DNA of 6,270 bases from assembly GCA_927911235.1 (NCBI GenBank), contig CAKMOY010000032.1, forward strand, positions 1-6,270. Reading direction: 5' to 3'. Below are positions 1 to 6,269 of the stretch, in pieces. The stretch comes from an uncultured Moraxella sp. GTDB lineage: Bacteria > Pseudomonadota > Gammaproteobacteria > Pseudomonadales > Moraxellaceae. Numbering within the stretch: position 1 is the stretch's first letter; each line of letters opens with the position of its first letter. The notes below the pieces were generated by a model. The model was not told where the DNA came from and searched no databases. It saw only the letters and a program-made list of their open reading frames with translations. Position numbers and translations under genes: made by a program.

Positions 1-871
1 CAAGACAAATCACATCATAAGACTTAACAAGGCTTGTGGTTAGCTTGTGCAAAAAGTCTTTACGAATACAACTGATTTTAAAGTGTAGCCGTGATAGCTT
101 GGTTTTTGCCTTTTCACGGTTTTTTGAGCCTTTTTGTTTTCTTGATAAACTTTTATTTAATCGTCTTAGTTGTTTGAGTTTGTTTTTTAATGGTTTTGGT
201 GCTTGGATTTTTTCACCATTTGACAAGGTGGCAAGGTCTGTAATGCCTAAATCAATACCAACTTGTTTGTCTGTTTTGGGTTGTGGTTTGACAATATCGT
301 TTAATTCAACAGCAACCGATACAAACCATTTACCGCCTTGTTTAAAGATTTTGGCGGATAGGATTTTGCCTTGTAAACGCAAGTTTTCACGCATTTTAAC
401 AAGTCCAAGATTAGGGACTTTGATAAAAGATTTGTTATTGATGTCAATAAGTTTAAATTGGTCGTTAGAAAGAGAAAAACGGTCATTGACACCTTTCTTT
501 CTAAATTGGGGATATTTGCTTTCGCCCTTAAAAAAGCGTTTGAATGCGTCCCCAAGTTGCATAATGGCAAGTTGAGGGGAGCATTTGGTTACTTCTAACA
601 TAAAGGGAAATTGTTCACGCTTAATGGCGTTGAGTTGTTTTCTTAGTTTGCCTTGTGTGGGTTTGTGAAGTTTGGTTTCGTCAATTTGTATGCCTTTGGC
701 TAGGCAATCATCACGGTATTGTTTATCTTGTTCGTATTGCTTTTTCCACTCATTCAATGCCCAATTATAAGCCAGCCGTGCCACACCGCAAGCTTTGCTA
801 AAATAGGTCGCTTGTTTGTTATTGGGTTTTAGTTCTATGATGTGTCCACGAATTTGTTTCATAGATGTCAT
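1..871 (-). CDS. tnpB: IS200/IS605-family TnpB (OrfB) RNA-guided endonuclease, 3' end outside window
   Basis: The minus strand is open for 290 codons from ATG 871 to the left edge without a stop. TnpB is the transposon-encoded ancestor of Cas12; it uses a guide RNA (omega RNA) from the element's right end to cut DNA and helps the element persist. Visible marks are an N-terminal ARLAYNWALNEW (residues 31-42), a central FPFMLEV...SPQLA helix region, KYPQFRKKG (119-127), and the RuvC-I motif VGIDLGITDLATLS with catalytic Asp207 (bases 251-253). The frame then runs SYDVICL and ends one base (G) into the next codon, where the family has its RuvC-II Glu. About 80-120 residues, including the CxxC zinc finger and RuvC-III Asp, lie beyond the window. 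A second in-frame ATG at 862 (MKQIRGH) is an equally good start; neither has a Shine-Dalgarno sequence. There is no room for tnpA upstream. The frame appears intact as far as visible. Confidence 0.93.
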   Translation of the reverse strand, partial: MTSMKQIRGHIIELKPNNKQATYFSKACGVARLAYNWALNEWKKQYEQDKQYRDDCLAKGIQIDETKLHKPTQGKLRKQLNAIKREQFPFMLEVTKCSPQLAIMQLGDAFKRFFKGESKYPQFRKKGVNDRFSLSNDQFKLIDINNKSFIKVPNLGLVKMRENLRLQGKILSAKIFKQGGKWFVSVAVELNDIVKPQPKTDKQVGIDLGITDLATLSNGEKIQAPKPLKNKLKQLRRLNKSLSRKQKGSKNREKAKTKLSRLHFKISCIRKDFLHKLTTSLVKSYDVICL

Positions 872-878
872 TATAACA
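870..878 (-). promoter_or_regulatory. Extended -10 promoter element at the tnpB start
   Basis: The minus strand reads TGTTATAAT, a perfect extended -10 box (TGnTATAAT). Transcription would be expected to begin about 6-8 bases downstream, near 862-864, on or just before the ATG at 862. No convincing -35 box is visible at the right spacing, which extended -10 promoters can tolerate. If the box is used, the tnpB message would be leaderless or nearly so, in line with the absent ribosome binding site. The surrounding DNA is very A+T-rich, so chance occurrence is possible. Confidence 0.4.
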
Positions 879-891
879 AAATAAAATCTTT

Positions 892-938
892 AAATCTCTA
901 CTCATTTTAGTGAAAAATGATTAGAATTAAGTAGATTT
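892..938. repeat. Hairpin with flanking inverted repeat, candidate left end of the tnpB element
   Basis: A perfect 7-bp inverted repeat, TCATTTT (902-908) and AAAATGA (914-920), encloses a 5-base loop. Around it lies a second, imperfect pair: AAATCTCTAC (892-901) and GTAGATTT (931-938), complementary except for a 2-base bulge. IS200/IS605 elements carry subterminal hairpins at their ends that TnpA recognises, and this position just upstream of tnpB is where the left-end hairpin would lie. The exact tip and target tetra- or pentanucleotide cannot be read from one end. The stem is all A/T except one pair per arm and is not followed by a convincing U-tract, so it is a poor terminator. Confidence 0.4.
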
Positions 939-948
939 TAAAAAGCAG

Positions 949-2649
949 TTAGTAGCCCTTGTCATAATGCTTGGCAATGCTATCAATCATGTGCCTGTTA
1001 TATTTTTTGAATACCATAACATCAACCGACACATCCGCCCCAGTATCAGTAAACATGCTGTTTGGTAGGCGATAAGCCCCCAAAAATTCAGCGATACGAC
1101 TGGTTTTTTGGCGTAATTCAATCTGTTTAGCCCCTTTGCCTGTTATGGTGCTAGGTGCGGTCATTAACACCGCTAAACCACCTGATTTTAGCTTTTCAAG
1201 CGTACGCATGATAAAGTAATAATCAAGGCTTGCGTCCTGATAGGCGGTATCGTGTAATTTGTTCGCCCCACGAGCCGAGTTATCACCAAATGGCACATTG
1301 GTAATCACCATATCAAAGCCGTTATCATCATCACCGTCATCATAGCTATTGACGATTTTTTCAAATGGGCTAATCGTGGTCGTTGAACGGTTGCCGTCAT
1401 TGAGCAATTGGCTAATTTTGCCTGATATTTCGTCAAGCTCAATATTATCCATTAACACATTGTCGGGACTGGTAGCGGTAAATACCCCAGTACCACAGCA
1501 TGGGTCAAGCACACGCCCGCCATTAAAGCCTAATTCTTTGGCTAAATCCCACATACCCGTTGCTAACTCTTTGGGTGTGTAGTATTCATAATCCGACCCA
1601 GTTTTGCCGTCTCGTCCTTTTAACGCTCCGCCATTACCGCTATATTTTGCCAAAATTTGTTTATCATTATCGGTTAAATCGGTAGGCGTGATTTCGCCAT
1701 TGTCCAGCCTATCCAAAATGGCAAACGCCCCATTGTTAGCTTTTTGGCGGGTGGTTTTGGTGCGTGGTATGTCAATGTGGGTGCGGTCAAAGGGTTTTTC
1801 GTTGTTTGGTGTTTTGGTTTTATTTTCTAAGCCATCGCCTAGCACGTCATCGGTAATATCATTACCATTTTTGTCTAAGACTTGTAGAATGGTTAAGGTT
1901 GCATCGTCATCTTGCAAACTATCCAACATTATGCTATGATTTTCATCAGCATTAAGCATTCCTGCTGATAATTCAGTATTTTGGGGAATAGATTTAGTGT
2001 TAAATTGGTTAGGATAAAGTCCTGTGGCATTCGCCAAGATACCATCAAGTAATTGATGACTATTCAGGAGGCTGTCCTTTCCAATTATTTTTTGGCTATA
2101 TGCCAATAAATTCGTTCCAATCTGCAATTCTAATCGTCCATCTTCAAACTGTCCTACCTTAATCTGCAAATGCACTTGTTTATCATCAATTTGCACCCAC
2201 TTTCTATATTTATGGAAAGCAACAAAATTATCTTTCCTAACTTTCTTTAATTCTTCCACTTCAATAAAAGTACCACTAACCAATACTTCAACAATTTTTG
2301 TAGTGGCTTTTGCTTCAAGCACACCAACATAACCATCATTTGTTAAATGGTCTATTGATTTATTGCGATTAAAATAAACTTTTTTGCCATCAACTGTTGT
2401 AATGGTTTTGCCTTGCAAATTTTCACGAAGCCACGTTTCAACTATTTTTCTGCGTTCTTTATTCGTTGCATGCTCATCAATAACCAGTTGCGTAAAATCT
2501 GACTTAACATTACCGCCCAAAAGCTCAATAATTTCATTGATACGTTTTAAAGATTGGATTTTAGCAAGTGGTTTTAAACCACCTGCCAAAATTTGATTGA
2601 TAAGTTCACCATGCTCTTTTAATAATTTGATTTTTTCTAACGCATTCAT
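949..2649 (-). CDS. Polyvalent-type protein: LPD3-like module plus DarB-like N6-adenine DNA methyltransferase, probably C-terminally truncated
   Basis: This 566-residue protein is predicted to methylate adenine in DNA using S-adenosylmethionine. Residues 1-46 are helical (LEKIKLL...INEIIELLGG). Residues 80-190 resemble the LPD3/BECR-like modules of polyvalent proteins (GKKVYFN, then EELKKVRKDNFVAFHKY, then a strand-rich end). Residues 190-340 are a polar linker. The methyltransferase spans about 350-550: YYTPKELATGMWDLA (356-370), motif I VLDPCCGTGVF (380-390, bases 1480-1512), acidic NIELD (402-406), and motif IV NVPF (451-454, bases 1288-1299) in place of NPPY, as in phage P1 DarB-like enzymes. 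GAYRLPNSMF and SVDVMVFKK close the fold. Family members usually continue into an SNF2-type helicase; this one stops 15-20 residues later, next to tnpB, so truncation is likely. ATG 2649 is supported by a stop shortly upstream and a good ribosome binding site. Activity is not demonstrated. Confidence 0.85.
   Translation of the reverse strand: MNALEKIKLLKEHGELINQILAGGLKPLAKIQSLKRINEIIELLGGNVKSDFTQLVIDEHATNKERRKIVETWLRENLQGKTITTVDGKKVYFNRNKSIDHLTNDGYVGVLEAKATTKIVEVLVSGTFIEVEELKKVRKDNFVAFHKYRKWVQIDDKQVHLQIKVGQFEDGRLELQIGTNLLAYSQKIIGKDSLLNSHQLLDGILANATGLYPNQFNTKSIPQNTELSAGMLNADENHSIMLDSLQDDDATLTILQVLDKNGNDITDDVLGDGLENKTKTPNNEKPFDRTHIDIPRTKTTRQKANNGAFAILDRLDNGEITPTDLTDNDKQILAKYSGNGGALKGRDGKTGSDYEYYTPKELATGMWDLAKELGFNGGRVLDPCCGTGVFTATSPDNVLMDNIELDEISGKISQLLNDGNRSTTTISPFEKIVNSYDDGDDDNGFDMVITNVPFGDNSARGANKLHDTAYQDASLDYYFIMRTLEKLKSGGLAVLMTAPSTITGKGAKQIELRQKTSRIAEFLGAYRLPNSMFTDTGADVSVDVMVFKKYNRHMIDSIAKHYDKGY
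2080..2412 (-). other. LPD3/BECR-like module in the methyltransferase protein
   Basis: This segment encodes residues 80-190 of the 566-residue protein: GKKVYFNRNKS, then EELKKVRKDNFVAFHKY, then WVQIDDKQVHLQIKV and LLAYSQK. The core differs at only one position from that of the module in the gene upstream over EELKK-RKDNFVAFHK. At the DNA level the two share an identical 17-base stretch (2219-2235 and 5742-5758). It is probably a duplicate of that module; placement in the LPD3 family is by resemblance only. Confidence 0.5.
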
Positions 2650-2651
2650 GA

Positions 2652-3536
2652 TTAACCCACCTTAATTGATGACACAAAATTTGTATAAGTCATCATCGCA
2701 TCATCTAGCAATTTTTCGTCAATCTCACCTTTTTCTGCAATACGCTCAAGCTCAAGCAATATTTCATCTTTGTTTGCCAAAGTCAGCTGTAATGTGCCAT
2801 TGATGATAGATTGTAGATAATCAATGTCGGATTGAGTATAGTTACTTTCATTCATATTATTTTCCTGTAACCAGTTTTCATGTTGTCGCTCCCACTGGGC
2901 AACTTGCTCACTTAGACGTGGGTCATGGCGGTATTTGTCCAAAATAGGCTTTAAATCTTCTTTATCGCCATCACCAGACCAGCCTTTATCCAAATATTCA
3001 TATAGTTTATCGCTATCATCGCTAAAGGCTTGTTGTTCGTCTTGCTCCGTTTGATATTCTTTTGATGATGCCAACATATCTTGAACGAAATCAACGATAC
3101 CTTGAATATCAGTTGTAGCAAATACTTCTTTATCATCAACAAATTGATTAAAACAACTCACTTCCACATCTTCGCCTTTTGGTGTGATTTTTACATCCAT
3201 ATCGTCTTTTTTCATGGTTAAATAAAATCCCAAACGCCCTTCATTCAAGGTTACATAGTCAAATCCTAGTTGTTCAAACTGAGGTTTTAACACTATTAGC
3301 ATATCCACATCTTGCATATTAACGCTGTTATAATTCGTTATTGCCCCATTTGCTTTGTAACCTTTGATGTATCTTTTAATGGTTGTGATAATATCATTCG
3401 CATTTAACTCGTTAAAATCAATAACTTTATTAACAGGATAGCTTCTGCTGTTTTTGTCATACTGGTCAATCTCAAATTTTAACGCATGATTGCCAAGTCT
3501 CAACTTGATGTTGGTTTGATTGTATTTACCACGCAA
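2652..3536 (-). CDS. C-terminal part of the large polyvalent protein, separated by a frameshift; no independent start
   Basis: The frame is open from just after a TAA at 3567-3569 (first codon CCA, 3566-3564) to TAA at 2652-2654, about 304 codons. The only early start candidate is TTG at 3534-3536, with no ribosome binding site; the first ATG is at residue 74 counted from there. Read upstream of the TTG, the frame gives PNGNDFTQLF, which continues the upstream protein's ...LLKLGF smoothly. I therefore read this as the displaced C-terminus of the 3500-6268 gene. Residues 1-61 finish the second copy of a repeat module, and residues 77-158 form a third (FEQLGFDYV...IVDFVQDML). Residues 159-235 are polar and charged. 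Residues 236-290 (DIDYLQSIINGT...LLDDAMMTYTNFV) form a helical domain that resembles one I associate with polyvalent proteins near methyltransferases. No enzyme motif is visible. Confidence 0.7.
   Translation of the reverse strand: MRGKYNQTNIKLRLGNHALKFEIDQYDKNSRSYPVNKVIDFNELNANDIITTIKRYIKGYKANGAITNYNSVNMQDVDMLIVLKPQFEQLGFDYVTLNEGRLGFYLTMKKDDMDVKITPKGEDVEVSCFNQFVDDKEVFATTDIQGIVDFVQDMLASSKEYQTEQDEQQAFSDDSDKLYEYLDKGWSGDGDKEDLKPILDKYRHDPRLSEQVAQWERQHENWLQENNMNESNYTQSDIDYLQSIINGTLQLTLANKDEILLELERIAEKGEIDEKLLDDAMMTYTNFVSSIKVG
2657..2663 (-). promoter_or_regulatory. Ribosome binding site of the methyltransferase gene, inside the preceding ORF
   Basis: The minus strand reads AAGGTGG, a near-match to AGGAGG, 7 bases before ATG 2649. 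It lies within the last codons (Lys-Val-Gly) of the upstream ORF, whose TAA (2652-2654) ends two bases before the ATG. An in-frame TAA at 2662-2664 rules out an upstream start. The tight spacing suggests translational coupling: ribosomes finishing the upstream ORF could restart on the methyltransferase. Confidence 0.75.
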
Positions 3537-3937
3537 AAATAATTGGGTAAAATCATTACCATTTGGTTAAAACCCAACTTTAACAGCTCAGATTTTAAAA
3601 TTTGACTCTCATCTTGACTGGCAGGCGTGCTTTCATCTAAAGGATTTTGAATTTTTTCCACATAATCCTTAAAATCTTGCAAGCCTTTTAAAGGGTCGTT
3701 TTCAATCAGCCATAACTCGCCGTCATCACTCATACGGCTGATTACTTTTGTGCCTTGTGATGAATTGTAGTGATATTCTGTGTAAAGCGTTACTTCTGGA
3801 TAATCATCAAAGAATACATTAATGACATATTGATTGACCTTTCCACCATTGTCTAAGTTGTAAGTTTCCTTTTCAATATCCTGTCGTTGAAAACCAAATC
3901 TTTTTGCCATGTTGAAAAAGTCTTTTTCCAAGTTTTC
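3063..3937 (-). repeat. Three tandem copies of an approximately 85-residue protein module spanning the frameshift
   Basis: Copy 1 is at bases 3644-3937 (FFNMAKRFGF...LQDFKDYVEKI). Copy 2 is at 3354-3607, beginning in the upstream frame (LKSELLKLGF) and finishing in the downstream frame (FTQLFLRG...IITTIKRYIKG). Copy 3 is at 3063-3308 (LKPQFEQLGF...IVDFVQDML). Each has a helix ending in LGF or FGF, then several strands with alternating polar and hydrophobic residues, then a closing helix. Sequence identity between copies is low, so this is a structural repeat judged by eye. I know no named family for it. Confidence 0.5.
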
Positions 3938-6268
3938 AACCGCTTCGTTGTCCTTTACTGGCTCTTTTATTGTCAACTCTAAAAGATTTTCCACGCCAGT
4001 TACGAATTTTAAGACTGGATAATGTTTTTTTATCTGTTGCAATTCACTGACCGCTTCTGATTTACTATCTACTTCAACCGTATAAGGGCTTTTGTCATTG
4101 ACATTTTGATATTGTTCAATATGATAACGATTGCCCTTGGCAAATACTTTAATGATTTGACCATTGGCACGGGTTTGATAAATAGAATGTTCTTTTTTGG
4201 CATTATGATTGACAAGTTCGGTAATCGTTGTCATATCGTCAATTTTGACAATCTTGTTCGCATTCATCAGCTCGTCATAACGACTAGCTTTCATGCTCAT
4301 CAGATAATCACTTTCTAAGTCCAGAAAGCGTAAATCAGCTTCATCTTTTAACTGCTGTTTATTAACAATTCCCACGAATAAATACGCTCCCTGATGACCG
4401 TTTAAATCAATCTGATAGAATTGATTTTTGATTGGTAAGGCACTTTTAGGGTAGAAAGTTTCTTTTTCGGTGTAGTCAATCACATAGCCAAGTCTTTCTA
4501 GGATTCTAGCACTGGTAATATCGCCCCCATTGGCTTGTCCACCCGCTTGCTCATGAGGTAATCTATGAGTATCAATTTCACCAAATGCGTCAATCAATTT
4601 TCTGCGATTGGCGTTCGTATCAACCCCTATTTTAAACCCTAAATTACCCTTGTCATCTTTAAAGGTAAAGATGATCATTCTTTGTTTGCCTTTTAGCACT
4701 TTGTCCAGTAAAAATTGGCGGGCATTTTCTAGTTTAACCGTCTGTCCATTGGCAGGCATTTTTTCATGTGGGGCTAGGCTTTTTTCGCCAAAGTTCTCAT
4801 ATTTTTGCTTGGCATTTTTGAGCTTTTCTTGTACTTGGCTTTCATCATACGGATTAACAATCTCTGTAATGACTGGTTTATCTTGTTTTAGCTCTTGTTC
4901 GCTATGCTTAATATAGTTGTGTGTGGTTGGCATAATTAAACCAATAAACTCACCGCCTTTATACAGACTGATAGGTCTTCTAGTGCCATTTCCCCCATTG
5001 CTAATCTCAAAATCAATATCATCACCCCAATATTCCAACTGATTGCCAAATTCCTTAATAAAAAATTGTAGGTAAGTTTTATCAATTGCCACTTCATTGC
5101 CTTGTTCGGTCTTTAAAATAGCAAGCTGGGTTTCTTTTTTATCCGCTGATGTTGCCAAATCTACAAGCTGTAACTGAATGGCTTTTGGGGGAATAAGGCG
5201 TTCTAATTGCGAAACTGGCATTTGCTTACCATAGTCCGCTTGAGAAATTAACGCATCAGAAACAGATTCTTTCACCATAATATGCCCATTTGACCACATA
5301 GAAAAATCATCAGCATAGATAAATCTTAAACCCTTAATCAACTTTTTACGATTAACAGGCTTGGTTTTACCAAATAATTCTTTGATTTTGTTGGCAATCG
5401 GTGTAATGCTGATAATCTGGATATTCCAGCCGTCCGTATCGTCCGCAATGTCATCAAACATCATACTGTCAAATAAACTTGGCGTATCGTCATCAATGAT
5501 AATGTCATCATTGACATCATCTGCTTCGTCTAGTACAATATCATCTAAGCCAGTTTGTGAACGACCAACCATGTTGTTGGAGATAGAATCGAAAACTGGC
5601 TTTTTTGTGTTTATACTGTCATATAAACCACGACTATGATAAGCAACAAAGACAAATTCCCCAGTCGGTCTTTCTCCGACTTTTACACAATGTTTAACCA
5701 TTTCATCGCCAATTTGTACAGAATTGATGAATTTATGAAATGCAACAAAATTATCTTTTCTATCTTTTTTCAATTCTTCTTTGCCTGCATATTCGCCATT
5801 TTTTAATGTTTGCGGTACATAAAACACAAGTTTGGCTCTAATATCATTATTTTTTGTACCTAACGGCAATTCGTCAATACTATCCCTATTGAATAACACC
5901 TTGCCAATTTGTGTATTGATATATTTGCCCTGTAATGTTTTTAAGAATTTTATCACAGCTGTTTTATTGTCCTTGCCATACTTGTCTAAATCGGTATCAA
6001 TATTTGATACATCAATTTCTTGTGAGTTTTGCTCGTAATCAAACTCATCACCTGTTAAATTAATCGGTTCATCGCTTTCATCCTGATTTTCCACGCCAGC
6101 CACATCACCCACAAACGCCTGTTTAGGCTCATGGCGTTTTACATCAATCTGAGCCTGTAAGTCCGCAATTTCCTTGTCCAATGTTTCAAGCAATGCCTGT
6201 TTGTTAGCAACTGCTTGTTTAGCATTGTTAATTTCTTGCTCATTTTTTCGCCTTTTGTGCCTGTGCTG
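3500..6268 (-). CDS. Large multidomain polyvalent-type protein, 5' end outside window and 3' end frameshifted
   Basis: The frame is open for 922 codons from the right edge to TGA at 3500-3502. The TTG at 6191-6193 (residue 1 in this numbering) is not a credible start, because 25 further open codons upstream continue the same coiled coil. Segments seen: coiled coil through about residue 22 (LETLDKEIADLQAQID); polar linker; LPD3/BECR-like module at 80-195 with EELKKDRKDNFVAFHKF; acidic linker at 215-256; a region at 280-426 faintly like a DNA sliding clamp (WSNGHIMVKE and a closing FIGLIMP); an uncharacterised alpha/beta stretch at 480-740; a first repeat module at 753-850; and the start of a second copy at 863-875. 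The last 22 residues look out of frame. Such proteins of phages and conjugative elements are thought to be delivered with the DNA. I recognise no catalytic site. It is probably cotranscribed with the methyltransferase. Confidence 0.75.
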   Translation of the reverse strand, partial: QHRHKRRKNEQEINNAKQAVANKQALLETLDKEIADLQAQIDVKRHEPKQAFVGDVAGVENQDESDEPINLTGDEFDYEQNSQEIDVSNIDTDLDKYGKDNKTAVIKFLKTLQGKYINTQIGKVLFNRDSIDELPLGTKNNDIRAKLVFYVPQTLKNGEYAGKEELKKDRKDNFVAFHKFINSVQIGDEMVKHCVKVGERPTGEFVFVAYHSRGLYDSINTKKPVFDSISNNMVGRSQTGLDDIVLDEADDVNDDIIIDDDTPSLFDSMMFDDIADDTDGWNIQIISITPIANKIKELFGKTKPVNRKKLIKGLRFIYADDFSMWSNGHIMVKESVSDALISQADYGKQMPVSQLERLIPPKAIQLQLVDLATSADKKETQLAILKTEQGNEVAIDKTYLQFFIKEFGNQLEYWGDDIDFEISNGGNGTRRPISLYKGGEFIGLIMPTTHNYIKHSEQELKQDKPVITEIVNPYDESQVQEKLKNAKQKYENFGEKSLAPHEKMPANGQTVKLENARQFLLDKVLKGKQRMIIFTFKDDKGNLGFKIGVDTNANRRKLIDAFGEIDTHRLPHEQAGGQANGGDITSARILERLGYVIDYTEKETFYPKSALPIKNQFYQIDLNGHQGAYLFVGIVNKQQLKDEADLRFLDLESDYLMSMKASRYDELMNANKIVKIDDMTTITELVNHNAKKEHSIYQTRANGQIIKVFAKGNRYHIEQYQNVNDKSPYTVEVDSKSEAVSELQQIKKHYPVLKFVTGVENLLELTIKEPVKDNEAVENLEKDFFNMAKRFGFQRQDIEKETYNLDNGGKVNQYVINVFFDDYPEVTLYTEYHYNSSQGTKVISRMSDDGELWLIENDPLKGLQDFKDYVEKIQNPLDESTPASQDESQILKSELLKLGFNQMVMILPNYFCVVNTIKPTSS
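5609..5956 (-). other. LPD3/BECR-like module in the large polyvalent protein
   Basis: This segment encodes residues 80-195 of the large ORF. It follows the pattern GKVLFNRDS..., a basic EELKKDRKDNFVAFHKF core, then strands (SVQIGDEMVKHCVKV, GEFVFVAYHSR). It matches residues 80-190 of the neighbouring methyltransferase protein in the same order. Polyvalent proteins carry related modules (LPD3 and PBECR families, barnase/EndoU/colicin/RelE-like fold), some of them proposed RNases. The assignment rests on pattern and context, not on a profile search, and the closest named family could differ. Confidence 0.5.
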
Positions 6269-6269
6269 A
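6240..6269 (-). CDS. Nine-codon tail in another frame: end of an upstream ORF, or the same gene before a frameshift
   Basis: At the right edge the minus strand also reads SAQAQKAKK followed by TGA (6240-6242). This looks like natural coiled-coil or protein-tail sequence, whereas the same bases in the frame of the large ORF give an implausible QHRHKRRKN. Either an upstream gene ends here, or the large gene was read in this frame up to the A6 run at 6243-6248 and then lost register. Only 30 bases are visible, so the choice is open. Confidence 0.3.
   Translation of the reverse strand, partial: SAQAQKAKK

Noticed and set aside
36..575. A 179-codon plus-strand ORF opposite tnpB
   Set aside because: It lies entirely opposite the recognisable TnpB reading frame, and its protein is a Leu/Phe/Ser-rich antisense translation with no family signs. 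The other plus-strand ORFs opposite the minus-strand genes have the same character.
902..920. Hairpin as a rho-independent terminator for the methyltransferase operon
   Set aside because: The stem is nearly all A/T and there is no convincing U-tract after it. Its position fits a transposon end better.
2951..3142. A 63-codon minus-strand ORF inside the 2652-3536 region
   Set aside because: It is a Lys-rich overlapping frame without a ribosome binding site. The frame used for the main annotation carries the repeat module and the conserved-looking helical domain.
3534..3536. TTG as the true start of a separate 294-residue protein
   Set aside because: There is no ribosome binding site, and convincing protein sequence continues upstream in the same frame and completes a repeat module begun in the other frame.
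3569..3575. GGGTTTT on the minus strand, which fits the X-XXY-YYZ pattern of a programmed -1 frameshift site in the upstream frame
   Set aside because: A -1 slip here enters the frame that reads TAA as its very next codon, so it could not produce the joined protein. A one-base deletion explains the data better.
5490..5525. Repetitive and partly palindromic ATGTCATCATTGACATCAT-like DNA
   Set aside because: It results from runs of Asp, Asn and Ile codons in the acidic linker and has no spacing typical of an operator, iteron or CRISPR array.
6191..6193. TTG as the start of the large ORF
   Set aside because: The frame stays open to the window edge and the coiled coil continues upstream, so this is only the first permitted start codon.
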